A stretch of 64,000 nt of DNA from Streptomyces venezuelae (GCF_008642355.1 NZ_CP029193.1:7954485-8018484); one strand, 5' to 3'. Counted from the first letter of the stretch, positions 7,550 through 16,851 are shown. The notes: generated by a model from the letters alone, not told the origin. Program-made: numbers and translations.

Positions 7550-9045
7550 GCGACTTCGACGCGATCGACGCACTCCTCGCCGTGTCGGGGCCCGAGGCGC
7601 AGCTGCCCCCCGCAGAGGAGCGCCGCGCCCTGCGCGAGGCACTCAACCTGTCCCAGGCGCAGGTGGCGCGCGCCATCGGCGTCAGCCCGACCACGGTCGG
7701 CGGCTGGGAGTCGGGACGGGAGCCGACGGGGGCGGTACGGGAGAAGTACGCGTACTTCCTGGAGTCGGCCCGAACGAAGCTCGACCCGCAGCCGCAGCCG
7801 CAGCCGCAGCCGCAGGCCGAACCGAAGCCGGTCGTCGCATCCGAACCCCCGCCCGGCCCCCCATCCGCGCCCGAACCCGTTTCCGAGCCATGCGTCCTGT
7901 GCGGGGAGCCCGCGACCGAGCAGCTCGAAGGCTTCACGCAGCACCTGGACCCGGCCAAGTGCGGCACCACGGCCGCGAGCCAAGCCCCCGCAGCCACGTC
8001 GGCACCACCCGCACCCGCACCCGCATCCACACCGACCCCCACCCCGGCCCGCACCCCCGTGAAGCTCGTCCGCACCGGCCGCCGCGCCACGACCGCCGCA
8101 GCCGAAGGCCCGAACACTCCCGACGCCATCAGCCGCGCCGTGCAGGACGCGCTCGCCGCCCACGAGGGCGACCTGGAAGCCGCCACCGCCGCCCTGGTGA
8201 AGCGGGCCATTCCCGATGCGATGGCCCTGCTCGACGAGACCCGCAAGGGCGGTCGCTACGACATCGTGGCGCACCCCTGGATCCCCGACATCCTCCGCAA
8301 GCAGACCTCGCGGGGCCCGGACCAGATCTGGGAGGCCCGCCCCAAGTGGACCCGGGCCGAACTCCCGCCGGGCGCGCACGAGGTGACCGCCCTCGACATC
8401 AACGGCGCCTATCTCTCCGCGCTCAAGACGCACCTCCCGATCGGTCAGCTGGAGCACTCCACCGGCTTCGGCCACGACCGGCGCCGCGCCGGCGTCCACC
8501 TCGTCACGCCGCCCGCCTGGGAGCACGAAGGCGTACTGCCGAACCCGATCGGCAACCGTGACGAGCCGGGTCCGCTCTGGATCACCGAGCCCACGCTGCG
8601 CCTGCTCCTGCGCCTGTCGTCGCCGAAGTACGGCCTGTGCGACCCGCCCACGATCCACGAGTCGTACACCTCGGGCGCCACGGAAGGGCTTCTGGAGAAG
8701 TTCCGCATCGCCCTCAAGGACGCCCGTGACCGGGCGATCGGCGAGGACGACGAGGTGACGCTGGAGTACGTGAAGGCGATGTACTCCAAGTTCGTCGCCA
8801 CAATGGGGGAGTCCAACTACAACCGCGAGCTGTACCGCCCGGACTGGATGCACCTGATCCGCTCGCAGGCGTTCTCCAACCTCTGGATGAAGGCCTACAA
8901 GGCGTACGACGAGGGCCTCACCGTCGTCCGTGCGATGGGCACCGACGAGCTCCACGTGATCGGCGACTGGCAGAGCGTCTTCCCCGAGGGGCGCTCGGTC
9001 GCCGAGGTGAAGGTCAAGGACCGGTACACCGTCGGCCGGGACTGA
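7546..9045 (+). CDS. HTH protein with large conserved C-terminal domain (plasmid/telomere-associated type)
   Basis: This 499-residue protein has an N-terminal XRE HTH (about residues 25-75, LSQAQVARAIGVSPTTVGGW). A PQ-repeat linker (PQPQPQPQPQ) and a small CxxC...H...C segment (CVLCGEPATEQLEGF, then H and C) that could bind zinc follow. From about residue 270 there is a long conserved domain. That domain contains LDINGAYLSAL, YVKAMYSKFVATMGESN and AMGTDELHVIG, which fall in the order of motifs A, B and C of family B DNA polymerases; this parallel is my inference. Similar genes are common on Streptomyces linear replicons and are sometimes labelled telomere-associated. The function is unproven, and it could equally be a regulator. 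Confidence 0.6.
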   Translation: MSDFDAIDALLAVSGPEAQLPPAEERRALREALNLSQAQVARAIGVSPTTVGGWESGREPTGAVREKYAYFLESARTKLDPQPQPQPQPQAEPKPVVASEPPPGPPSAPEPVSEPCVLCGEPATEQLEGFTQHLDPAKCGTTAASQAPAATSAPPAPAPASTPTPTPARTPVKLVRTGRRATTAAAEGPNTPDAISRAVQDALAAHEGDLEAATAALVKRAIPDAMALLDETRKGGRYDIVAHPWIPDILRKQTSRGPDQIWEARPKWTRAELPPGAHEVTALDINGAYLSALKTHLPIGQLEHSTGFGHDRRRAGVHLVTPPAWEHEGVLPNPIGNRDEPGPLWITEPTLRLLLRLSSPKYGLCDPPTIHESYTSGATEGLLEKFRIALKDARDRAIGEDDEVTLEYVKAMYSKFVATMGESNYNRELYRPDWMHLIRSQAFSNLWMKAYKAYDEGLTVVRAMGTDELHVIGDWQSVFPEGRSVAEVKVKDRYTVGRD

Positions 9046-9081
9046 GAGCCTGTCAACCCGCTGCCCTTCGCGGAGGTCTTG

Positions 9082-9114
9082 TGTCTGGGGGGGGCGACAG
9101 AGCCCCCCAGGACA
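9082..9114 (+). terminator. Hairpin after the HTH gene
   Basis: An inverted repeat with core arms CTGGGGGG and CCCCCCAG, extended by TGT/ACA bases, lies 37 bases after the HTH-protein stop and 17 bases before the next ATG. It is probably an intrinsic terminator that separates the two transcription units. No U-run is present. Confidence 0.55.
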
Positions 9115-9130
9115 CCTGCGAGGAGTTGGC

Positions 9131-10345
9131 ATGGCGTTACGCAAGCGCACGAAGACCGGTGTGGTGGGCATCGTGGCGGCAGCGGTCGCGGCGACCGCGT
9201 TCGTCGCCCCGGCCCGAGCCGAGACGGACCGAGGGACGGACCGGACCGGGGCGGACCGGGTGTCCGCGGACGAGCACCCCGGGGCCTCCACGGACAGACA
9301 CCACCGGGCCACCCGACGCGCCATGGAAGCGGCCGTGCGCGCCGGCACCCCCGGTGTCGCGGCGCAGGCACGCGACGCGCGCGGCGTCTGGTCGTCGGCG
9401 GTGGGCGTCGGCGACCTCGAATCCGGCGCGCCGCGCGGCAAGCACGACCGGTTCCGCGTCGGCAGCATCACCAAGTCGTTCGTGGCGACCGTTCTCCTCC
9501 AGATGGAAGCGGAGGGAAAGCTCGACCTCGACGACAGCGTCGAACGGCACCTCCCCGGGCTCGTGCGCGGCAATGGGAACGACGGCCGAAGAATCACCGT
9601 GAGACAGCTCCTCAACCACACCAGCGGGCTGTTCGACTACCTCGCCGACGAGGAGTACAGCAAGACGTATCTGGAAGGCGACGGCTACCTCACGCACCGG
9701 TACGACACCCTGCCGCCCCGGAAACACGTGGCCGTCGCCCTCTCCCACAAGCCGTTGTTCGAGCCCGGTGCCAAGCACTCGTACTCCAACACCAACTACA
9801 TCCTGGCCGGGCTGATCATCGAGAGGACCGGGGGCAGGACGTACGAGGCGGAGGTCCGCGACCGGATCATCGAGCCGCTGAAGCTCAAGAACACCGTCAA
9901 CCCCGGCAACGGCATCCATCTGCCCGAGCCCAGCAGCCGCGGCTACGCGAAACTCTTCCCGTCCGACCCCGACCGGATCGACGACATCACCGAGATGAAC
10001 GGCTCGCAGGGATGGGCCGACGGGGACATCATCTCCACCACCGGTGACCTCAACCGTTTCTACGACGCGCTGCTGCGGGGCAGGCTCCTGCCGCCGAAGC
10101 AGCTCAAGGCGATGAAGACCACGGTGGCCGTGCCCGGCGCGCCGGACATGGCCTACGGACTCGGCCTCTCACGGATCAGGACCAGTTGCGGCACCACGCT
10201 CTGGGGCCATGCCGGCGGCATGGTCGGCTGGCTCTCCATGGCGTACAGCACGGAGGACGCCCGGCACCAACTGTCGTACAGCTACAACGCGGACTGGGAC
10301 GGCGAGTCGATGGGCGCGATCCTCGACGCCGAGTACTGCGGGTGA
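9131..10345 (+). CDS. Secreted serine beta-lactamase-like hydrolase / D,D-peptidase
   Basis: This 404-residue exported protein of the class C beta-lactamase/penicillin-binding fold acts outside the membrane. It has a Sec-type signal peptide (KR-rich start, hydrophobic core, AxA near residue 33). The catalytic SxxK is SITK near residue 111, the YxN is YSN near residue 218, and HAG near residue 358 takes the place of KTG, as in R61-type D,D-carboxypeptidases. Likely substrates are D-Ala-D-Ala peptides or related amides and esters. It stands between two hairpin- and gap-bounded units and appears monocistronic. Confidence 0.9.
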   Translation: MALRKRTKTGVVGIVAAAVAATAFVAPARAETDRGTDRTGADRVSADEHPGASTDRHHRATRRAMEAAVRAGTPGVAAQARDARGVWSSAVGVGDLESGAPRGKHDRFRVGSITKSFVATVLLQMEAEGKLDLDDSVERHLPGLVRGNGNDGRRITVRQLLNHTSGLFDYLADEEYSKTYLEGDGYLTHRYDTLPPRKHVAVALSHKPLFEPGAKHSYSNTNYILAGLIIERTGGRTYEAEVRDRIIEPLKLKNTVNPGNGIHLPEPSSRGYAKLFPSDPDRIDDITEMNGSQGWADGDIISTTGDLNRFYDALLRGRLLPPKQLKAMKTTVAVPGAPDMAYGLGLSRIRTSCGTTLWGHAGGMVGWLSMAYSTEDARHQLSYSYNADWDGESMGAILDAEYCG

Positions 10346-10473
10346 CCCGGCGCCGGCCCGTGCCTCTCGGCACGCTCGTGGTCGGCGCTCTTGACACATG
10401 CGTACGCTTTCGCGACCTTTGAGCCTCGCAGGGCGGGCGAGCGGTCAGCTCGCGGAAGGGCGGTCGGCCTGAG

Positions 10474-11571
10474 ATGGACATCACGATCCACCGGCTCGAC
10501 GGACTCAGCGCATCGCTGCGCGTGGCCTGGCACCGGGCGATGGACGAGTCGCCCCAGTTCGCCAACCCCTTCCTGGCACCGGAGTTCGCGATGGGTGTCG
10601 CCCGGCACCGGGGCGGGACCCACGTGGCGGTGTTGCGCGAGAAGGGGGAAGCCGTCGGCTTCCTGCCCTTCGAGCGCAACGCCTTCGGCGTGGGCCGCGC
10701 CATCGGCCTCGGCCTCTCCGACTGCCAGGCTCTCGTGCACCGGCCCGGAGTCACCTGGAACAGTCGTCAGCTGCTGCGGGCCTGCGGGCTCTCCGTCTTC
10801 GAGTTCGACCACCTCGTCGAGGAGCAGAAACCATTCGGCCCGTATGTCACCGGCACCTTCGCCTCCCCCGTCCTCGATCTGAAGGTCGGTGAGGAGGAGA
10901 GCTACGCGGAGTGGCTGCGCGGCGCCTATCCGGGCCTGGCCAAGACGACGTTGAAGAAGGAGCGCCGCCTCGGCCGCGACGTCGGCGCGATGCGGTTCGT
11001 CCACGACGAGCGCGACCCCGAGCTCCTGCGCACCCTCATGCGCTGGAAGTCCGCCCAGTACCGCAGGACGGGCCGCATGGACCGCTTCGCGCGGCCCTGG
11101 ATAGTCGACCTGGTGCACGATCTCTTCCAGGTCCGCGAGGACCACTTCACCGGCGTGCTCTCCGTGGTGTACGCGGGTGACCGGCCGGTGGCCGCGCACT
11201 TCGGGCCGACGTCGCGCACCGTGTCCGCCGCCTGGTTCACCGCGTACGACCCGGAACTCGGCTACTACTCGCCGGGCCTCGTCATGCATCTCCGGATGGC
11301 GGAGGCCGCGGGCCGGGACGGCGTGCGGATCATGGACATGGGACGGGGCGACAAGGAGTACAAGGACTGGCTCAAGACCCGTGAACTGCGCGTCGGCGAG
11401 GGGTTCGCGACCCGCCCGCACCCGGTGGCCGCGGCGCACCGGCTGTGGCGCAGACCCGTGCGGGGCCTGCGCAACACGGTCCTGGCCCACCCCCGGCTCA
11501 GGGAACCGGCCGACCGGCTCCTGAAGACCATCGGCACGCTGCGCACGTCACGCGGAGGTGCCGGGCGCTGA
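10474..11571 (+). CDS. FemAB/BioF2-like GNAT acyltransferase
   Basis: This 365-residue protein belongs to the Acetyltransf_6 (BioF2-like) clade of the GNAT superfamily, related to FemAB aminoacyl transferases and CelD-type polysaccharide proteins. Supporting features are the LKKERRLGRDVGAM segment, the RWKSAQYRRTGR helix and the C-terminal YYSPGLVMHLRMAEAA-...-MDMGRGDKEYK block that is typical of the family. The next gene, a DegT-type protein, starts 62 bases downstream, so the pair probably forms one operon. A role in modifying a cell-surface glycan or lipid is inferred from family and context only. Confidence 0.75.
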   Translation: MDITIHRLDGLSASLRVAWHRAMDESPQFANPFLAPEFAMGVARHRGGTHVAVLREKGEAVGFLPFERNAFGVGRAIGLGLSDCQALVHRPGVTWNSRQLLRACGLSVFEFDHLVEEQKPFGPYVTGTFASPVLDLKVGEEESYAEWLRGAYPGLAKTTLKKERRLGRDVGAMRFVHDERDPELLRTLMRWKSAQYRRTGRMDRFARPWIVDLVHDLFQVREDHFTGVLSVVYAGDRPVAAHFGPTSRTVSAAWFTAYDPELGYYSPGLVMHLRMAEAAGRDGVRIMDMGRGDKEYKDWLKTRELRVGEGFATRPHPVAAAHRLWRRPVRGLRNTVLAHPRLREPADRLLKTIGTLRTSRGGAGR

Positions 11572-11633
11572 GAGCGGCGGCCCGGTGCGACAGACGTACG
11601 GAAGCGGTACCGGCGGGTACGGAAGAGGTGGGA

Positions 11634-12863
11634 ATGCCGTACGGAACGGGGCTCGCCACGACGATGGAGCGGCGGCTGGGCCGCCCCTGCGTCTACACGC
11701 CCTCGGCGCGGCTCGCGCTCTACCTTGCACTGCGGCACTGGTGCCGGCCCGGCGCGCGCGTCCTCATGTCACCCGTCAACGACGACGTGATCCTCTTCGT
11801 GGTCCTCGCGGCGGGACTGCGCCCGGTACAGGCCCCCGTCTCCGTCTGGGACGGCAACATCGACCCGGCAGCCGTCCCGGAGCGGACCTGGCGGAACGTG
11901 GACGCCGTCCTCACCACGAACCTGTACGGCATCCCCGACCGCGTCGTCGAACTCCGCCGCCGCTGCGACCAGTTGGGCATACCGCTGTTCGAGGACGCCG
12001 CCCACGCGATCGGCACGCGGGTGGACGGGCAGCCGATCGGGACGTTCGGGACGGCGGCGGCGTTCAGCCTCTCCAAGCACGTGGCGGCGACGGCCGGCGG
12101 CTTCCTCGCCGTCGAAAACGAGCGCGCCCGCCGCGACCTGGAACGGCTGCGCGACGCACTCCTGCTGCCGCGCAGCCTACGCGCGGACCTGTCCGCCACT
12201 CTGCGCCCCCTGGCGCGTTCCGCCGTGCGGGGCCTGCACCTCGTGCGCCCGGCCTGGCGCACCCTGCAGCACCTCGGGATGCTGGAGCGCGACACGTTCC
12301 GGATGGACCTCCACGCGCCCCGTCTCGCGCGCCGCGCGTCCGAGGCGCCGAGTCTCGCCGCGTACGACCCGTGGGTCCGTGTCGATCTGCACGGCTACCG
12401 CTCGCGTCACGGGGCGCTGGTCCGCGGCCAGTTGGCGCTGCGCACCGCCCGGCTCGACGCCGACCTCGCTCGGCGCAGAGCGGGCTCGTCGCTCCTGTCG
12501 GGCACCGGCTGGGCGACCCGGGCGCTCCGGCCCCGGCCCGGAGACGGCGGTCCGCCACCGCTGTTCCGCGTACCGCTCCTGGTCCAGGACCGCGACCAGT
12601 TGGTGGACCGTCTCGTGCGGCACGGAGTGGTCGCCGGATACATCTACGATCCGCCGCTCGACGACTACGCGGGCGCCGAGTTCGTGGAGCCGTCCCCCGA
12701 CCCGTCGGCCGCCCGCTGGTTCGCCGCACACACCCTGCCGGCCGACCCGCTCCTGGCCCGGAGGATCACCAGGGCACTGACGACGGAACGAGCGGCACCG
12801 GCGCAGCCGCCCCCGGGCTCCCGCGACGGTCTGGCGCTTCACGCACGATCTACTGGCGGGTAA
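11634..12863 (+). CDS. DegT/DnrJ/EryC1-family PLP-dependent protein
   Basis: This 409-residue protein has the fold-type I aminotransferase core of sugar aminotransferases (SAT family). Visible elements are the N-terminal TPSARLALYLALRHW, the FEDAAHAIG aspartate that contacts the PLP ring, and FSLSKHVAATAGG with Lys148 as the Schiff-base lysine. I chose the ATG at 11634 because a GGAAGAGGTGGGA purine run lies directly before it. It follows the FemAB/GNAT gene and may transaminate a nucleotide sugar for the same surface polymer. The substrate is not known. Confidence 0.8.
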   Translation: MPYGTGLATTMERRLGRPCVYTPSARLALYLALRHWCRPGARVLMSPVNDDVILFVVLAAGLRPVQAPVSVWDGNIDPAAVPERTWRNVDAVLTTNLYGIPDRVVELRRRCDQLGIPLFEDAAHAIGTRVDGQPIGTFGTAAAFSLSKHVAATAGGFLAVENERARRDLERLRDALLLPRSLRADLSATLRPLARSAVRGLHLVRPAWRTLQHLGMLERDTFRMDLHAPRLARRASEAPSLAAYDPWVRVDLHGYRSRHGALVRGQLALRTARLDADLARRRAGSSLLSGTGWATRALRPRPGDGGPPPLFRVPLLVQDRDQLVDRLVRHGVVAGYIYDPPLDDYAGAEFVEPSPDPSAARWFAAHTLPADPLLARRITRALTTERAAPAQPPPGSRDGLALHARSTGG

Positions 12864-12893
12864 GGTCGGGGGCCGAGGAACGGAGCACTCCCC

Positions 12894-13415
12894 ATGGCCC
12901 GCACGTTCACCGTGTCCCGCAGCATCCTGGTCCAGGCATCCCCGTCGGAGGTCTACGCGCAGGTCAGCCGCCCCGCCCGGATGGGCCGCTGGAGCCCGGA
13001 GAACCTCGGTGCGACCGTACCCGGCCCGGACGAACCGGCCACGCCGGGCCTGGTCTTCGTCGGGCACAACAAGCGCGGAGCCTTCCGCTGGACCACTCGC
13101 TGCACGGTGACCGCGTCGGACCCGGGCAGCCGCTTCGCCTTCCGCGTGCACGCGATCGGCCTGAAGCGCCCCCGCCTGAGCGCCCCCATCGCCACCTGGG
13201 AGTACCGCTTCGTGGAGGTGGAGGCGTCTGCGGAGGCGACGGGCGCCGTGACACGCGTGACCGAGACCTGGACGGACGACCGGCGCTCGTGGCCGGACTC
13301 CGTGGCGAACACCTTCGACCGGATCGCCACGCGGGGCCAGACCTTCGCGGTGTTCCAGGCGGGCAACATCGACCGGACCCTGCGCAACCTCAAGCGGGAA
13401 CTGGAAGAGGGATGA
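12894..13415 (+). CDS. SRPBCC (polyketide cyclase/dehydrase-like) protein
   Basis: This 173-residue START-like helix-grip protein begins VSRSILVQASPSEVYAQVS and has PARMGRWSPEN. It continues through a beta-rich middle to a C-terminal long helix (FAVFQAGNIDRTLRNLKREL). The SRPBCC family binds hydrophobic ligands and includes cyclases and unknown stress proteins; nothing here indicates a polyketide role. Its 3' end overlaps the convergent DrrA-type ATPase gene by 26 bases. Confidence 0.8.
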   Translation: MARTFTVSRSILVQASPSEVYAQVSRPARMGRWSPENLGATVPGPDEPATPGLVFVGHNKRGAFRWTTRCTVTASDPGSRFAFRVHAIGLKRPRLSAPIATWEYRFVEVEASAEATGAVTRVTETWTDDRRSWPDSVANTFDRIATRGQTFAVFQAGNIDRTLRNLKRELEEG

Positions 13416-14391
13416 AGTGAAACGGGATGACCGTCGACCTGACCCTCCTCTCCCAAGTCCCGTCCGCTTCCACACCCGCTGAGTGCATCCGGTCCAGGAC
13501 GGAGCGCAACTCGCGCTGACTGCCGTCGCAGGGGACCCGCAGCGACAGTGCCTCGTCGTCGGTGTCGGCGTGGCGCAGGGCGGCGGCGGCCGATCGGTAC
13601 GCGCCCGGATCGTCGAACCGCACCCGCACGTGCCCGCCCGGCACGAGCCGCTTCAACGCGTCGGCGCTCCCCTCGGCGGCGATCTTCCCGTCGTGCAGGA
13701 CGGCGATGCGGTCGGCGAGCTGGTCGGCCTCTTCCAGGTACTGCGTGGTGAGGAAGACGGTGGCGCCCTCGGCGACCAACTCCCTGACGACACCCCACAT
13801 GGTGTGCCGGGAGCGCGGATCCAGGCCGGTGGTCGGTTCGTCGAGGAAGATGATCCGCGGCTCGCCGATCAGCGTCATGGCGATGTCGAGCCGTCGCCGC
13901 ATGCCGCCGGAGTAGTCGGCGGCGGGCTTCCTGGCGGCCTCCACGAGGTCGAACCGCTCCAGCAGCCCGGCGGCGACGCGACGGCCCTCGCGGTGCGGCA
14001 GGTGGTGCAGATCCGCCATGAGCCGCAGGTTCTCCTCCCCGGTGAGAAGGCCGTCGATCGCGCTGAACTGCCCGGTGACACCGATCGCGCCACGGACCGC
14101 CTGCGGTTGGCCGACGAGGTCGAACCCGCCGACACGCATCTCGCCGGAGCCGGGGCCGGGGGAGACGAGGGTGGAGAGAATCCTGACGGCGGTGGTCTTC
14201 CCGGCGCCGTTCGGCCCGAGCAGGGAGAAGACGGTTCCGCTCGGCACGACGAGGTCGACACCGTCGAGGACGGTCTTGGCGCCGTATGCCTTGCGCAGTC
14301 CGTGGGCGGTGATGGCGAGTGCCGGTGGGCGGGTGTCGGTGGGTGCGGTCGTGGTGGCTTTCGGCGCCACGGATCGGGCTCTTGTCGTCAT
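13390..14391 (-). CDS. DrrA-type ABC transporter ATPase with replaced C-terminus
   Basis: This is the nucleotide-binding subunit of a DrrAB-type (daunorubicin-resistance) drug exporter. Walker A GPNGAGKT, signature YSGGMRRRL and Walker B FLDEPTTGLDP are all intact. The usual drrB permease gene does not follow. After AGVEADG the expected DrrA ending (a TPDLDDVF-like segment) is missing and an unrelated tail, TWERRVRSTVIPFHF, runs into the convergent SRPBCC gene. This looks like a deletion junction that removed the end of drrA and its permease. The protein may be non-functional, or it may pair with a permease elsewhere. Confidence 0.85.
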   Translation of the reverse strand: MTTRARSVAPKATTTAPTDTRPPALAITAHGLRKAYGAKTVLDGVDLVVPSGTVFSLLGPNGAGKTTAVRILSTLVSPGPGSGEMRVGGFDLVGQPQAVRGAIGVTGQFSAIDGLLTGEENLRLMADLHHLPHREGRRVAAGLLERFDLVEAARKPAADYSGGMRRRLDIAMTLIGEPRIIFLDEPTTGLDPRSRHTMWGVVRELVAEGATVFLTTQYLEEADQLADRIAVLHDGKIAAEGSADALKRLVPGGHVRVRFDDPGAYRSAAAALRHADTDDEALSLRVPCDGSQRELRSVLDRMHSAGVEADGTWERRVRSTVIPFHFIPLPVPA

Positions 14392-14757
14392 GCGGCCGAG
14401 AGTGGAGCAAGGCGCATTCAGCGCGGTTGCACGGCGGTTTCAACCGCTTCCGGCGGGGATCGCGTCGCGCGTCCGACGGGTGGGGCGGCCTCACCTGGCG
14501 GGAGGGGCGCGCCAGGGAGCGTGCGGCCCCACCCGTCGGGGCGGTTCCCGGTGGCGGGCAGGTGGCCGGGATCTCCCGCGTCGGCTGCCCTGCCGGTTGG
14601 TGAACACACCGGGACCTGTGGTGGTGATAGGGGGCCTGTGGTGCTGGGGGCGGAAAGCCGTGATCGGCAGGGACCAGAAAGACCGGTCTGTCTCGTGCGT
14701 CTCTGCCTCGACCATGGCAGCGGGCGGCGTCCGTGTCCAGGACTATTCTGGTCGGTG
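14392..14757. promoter_or_regulatory. Divergent control region between drrA-like and TetR genes
   Basis: This 366-base gap lies between divergently transcribed drrA-like and TetR genes. It contains a perfect 6-2-6 palindrome (arms GCGGTT and AACCGC, 14434-14447) about 43 bases ahead of the drrA start, preceded by an extra GCGCGGTTGCA half-like element. A TetR operator controlling drrA is plausible. Nothing gene-like is visible in the rest. Confidence 0.5.
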
Positions 14758-15342
14758 ATGGACAGTCAATCGCCGCCTGCGAGGGATCAGTTGGCGCCTC
14801 GCGAACGGATACTGAGGACCGCGTACGAGCTTTTTTCGCAACGCGGAATCCGTGCTGTCGGCATCGAGGAGGTCGTCGCGCGTTCGGGAGTGGCCAAGGC
14901 GACCCTCTACCGGCACTTTCCCTCGAAGGACCAGCTCGTCCTCGCGTTCCTGGCCCGCAGGGAACAGCAGTGGACCCTGGGGCGGGTCGTCGCGGGTGCC
15001 CGGAACCGCGGCGGAACCCCGGAGGGCAGGCTGCTGGCCATTTTCGACGTCTTCGACGAGTGGTTCCGGGGCGATGACTACGACGCCTGTACGTTCATCA
15101 ACGTACTGCTGGAGATGGGCTGGAAGCATCCGCTGGGGCGGGCGAGCATCCAGTACCTGGAGAACATCCGCTCTCTTGTCCGCGGCATGGCCGAAGAGGC
15201 GGGGCTGCGCGACTCCGACGGATTCGCCCGGTCCTGGCACATCCTGATGAAGGGGTCGATCATCTCGGCGGCGGAGGGCGACCGCGACGCGGCCCTGCGG
15301 TCCAAGGACATGGCCCGCATGCTGATCGCCCGGCACCGCTGA
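14758..15342 (+). CDS. TetR-family transcriptional regulator
   Basis: This 194-residue regulator has an N-terminal TetR HTH (ILRTAYELFSQRGIRAVGIE to GVAKATLYRHFPSKDQLVLAF). The C-terminal ligand domain carries the DACTFINVLLEMGWKHP element common in the TetR_C/LmrA-YxaF-like group. It is divergent from the drrA-like ATPase gene and probably represses it and itself in response to a drug-like ligand; this is inferred from position. Confidence 0.85.
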   Translation: MDSQSPPARDQLAPRERILRTAYELFSQRGIRAVGIEEVVARSGVAKATLYRHFPSKDQLVLAFLARREQQWTLGRVVAGARNRGGTPEGRLLAIFDVFDEWFRGDDYDACTFINVLLEMGWKHPLGRASIQYLENIRSLVRGMAEEAGLRDSDGFARSWHILMKGSIISAAEGDRDAALRSKDMARMLIARHR

Positions 15343-15762
15343 CGGCCCCTGGCCGGGGCCACTCGATCGCGCGGCCAAGGACGCCCGTCGAGCCGTTCGA
15401 TGTCACGGTCGAGTCGGCCGGGGCAGTAAGGTCCCGGCCGACTGCTCCCGAAGAGGCGGCGCAGCTCGCGGACTGCCCACCGAGCGGCAGAACACCGCCC
15501 GCGGCGCGGCTTCGGCTGCGGCGTGACCCTGACGGCCGCGGCCGTCGCCGCGCCCATCCCGTACGTACCGCGGCCGACCGCAGCGAACCCGCCACGGTTC
15601 CCGCACCCGCCACCGCCTACGGGGCGCCCGAGCCGAAGGCCTGAACCGGCACGCCGGGGCTGCGGGCGCCACGGGCCGTGCGGTCCGGCGGCGCGGGGGC
15701 TTTCGGCCAGAGCGCGCGGGGGGTGGTGGTGCACGCTCGGAGGCGGGGGTAGGCCTTCGATC
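15343..15762. other. Gene-free gap, 420 bases
   Basis: I see no convincing ORF, repeat array or strong hairpin here. It precedes the O-methyltransferase gene, whose promoter probably lies in its right half. Open frames across it lack ribosome-binding sites and family resemblance. Confidence 0.5.
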
Positions 15763-16851
15763 ATGTCATTGAACGGACCCTCCACTTCCGCCTCCGTCAC
15801 TTCGGCCACCGCCGGTCCCGCCCCCGCCGGTTCCACCTCCGCTTGCGGCGGGCGCGCCCCGGCCGTCGCGATGCTCCGCCTCCTCGCGGGCTTCCAGGTC
15901 TCCCAGGCCCTGTACGTCGTCGCCCGCGCGGGCGTGGCCGACGTGCTGGCCGCCGGACCGAGGCCGGTCGCCGAAGCGGCCTCGGCCACCGGTGTCCGTA
16001 CCGACCTGCTGCGGCGGTTGGTACGCACCCTCGCCGCCGAGCACGTCTTCGCGTTCGACGCCGACCAGGACACCGTGGGCCTCGGCCCGCTGGGGCACAC
16101 GCTGTGCAGCGACACCGACGACTCACTGCGCGACGTGGCCCTCATGTGGATGGACACCCATTACGCACCCTTCGCCGGCCTCTGGTCCACGCTCCACGAC
16201 GGAGTGCCCGCCGCCGAACGGGAGTTGGGCAAGCCGCTCTTCGACTGGATCGCGGAGGAACCGGAGCGGGTCGAGGGCTTCAGCGCCGCCATGGGCAACC
16301 TGCTCGCGCTACGCCAGGACGCCCTCGACAGCCTGGACCTGAGGAAGGTCCACCACCTGGTCGACATCGGCGGCGCCGACGGCACGGCGCTCGCCGCGCT
16401 CGCCCGGCGCCACGAGTGGCTCTGGGGCACCGTGTTCGACCTGCCGCACGTCGTGGCGGGCGCCGAGCCCGTGCTGCGCGCGGCCGGCGTGACCGACCGG
16501 GTCGGCACCTGGGGCGGCGACTTCTTCGAGAGTGTGCCGCCCGGCGCGGACGCCTACCTGGCGTGCTTCATCCTCCACGACTGGAACGACGACCAGTGCG
16601 CCGTCATCCTGGACCGCATACGCCGGGCCGCCGGTTCCAGGGCCCGCCTCTTCCTCGTGGAGACCGTCGTCGGCGAGGGTGCCGCCCCGGAGGTCGCCGC
16701 CCTGCTCGACCTGACGATGATGGGCATGCTGAACGGCCGCGAACGCAGCCGCGCGGACTGGCGGTCCCTGCTGTCGGGCGCGGGGTTCCGCCTGGACCGC
16801 GTGGTGGCGACGAACGGCCCGATGTGCGTGATCGAGGCGACGAGCCTGTAG
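15763..16851 (+). CDS. SAM-dependent O-methyltransferase (caffeate-OMT-like)
   Basis: This 362-residue methyltransferase has an N-terminal winged-helix dimerisation domain (LLAGFQVSQALYVVARAG, residues about 36-110) and a C-terminal SAM domain. Motif I is LVDIGGADG, FDLPHV marks strand 2, and FILHDWNDDQC contains the His-Asp of the O-methyltransferase active site. The family (Methyltransf_2) methylates hydroxyls of polyketides, phenylpropanoids and similar aromatics. The ATG at 15763 has only a weak upstream purine run. No biosynthetic neighbours identify the substrate. Confidence 0.85.
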   Translation: MSLNGPSTSASVTSATAGPAPAGSTSACGGRAPAVAMLRLLAGFQVSQALYVVARAGVADVLAAGPRPVAEAASATGVRTDLLRRLVRTLAAEHVFAFDADQDTVGLGPLGHTLCSDTDDSLRDVALMWMDTHYAPFAGLWSTLHDGVPAAERELGKPLFDWIAEEPERVEGFSAAMGNLLALRQDALDSLDLRKVHHLVDIGGADGTALAALARRHEWLWGTVFDLPHVVAGAEPVLRAAGVTDRVGTWGGDFFESVPPGADAYLACFILHDWNDDQCAVILDRIRRAAGSRARLFLVETVVGEGAAPEVAALLDLTMMGMLNGRERSRADWRSLLSGAGFRLDRVVATNGPMCVIEATSL

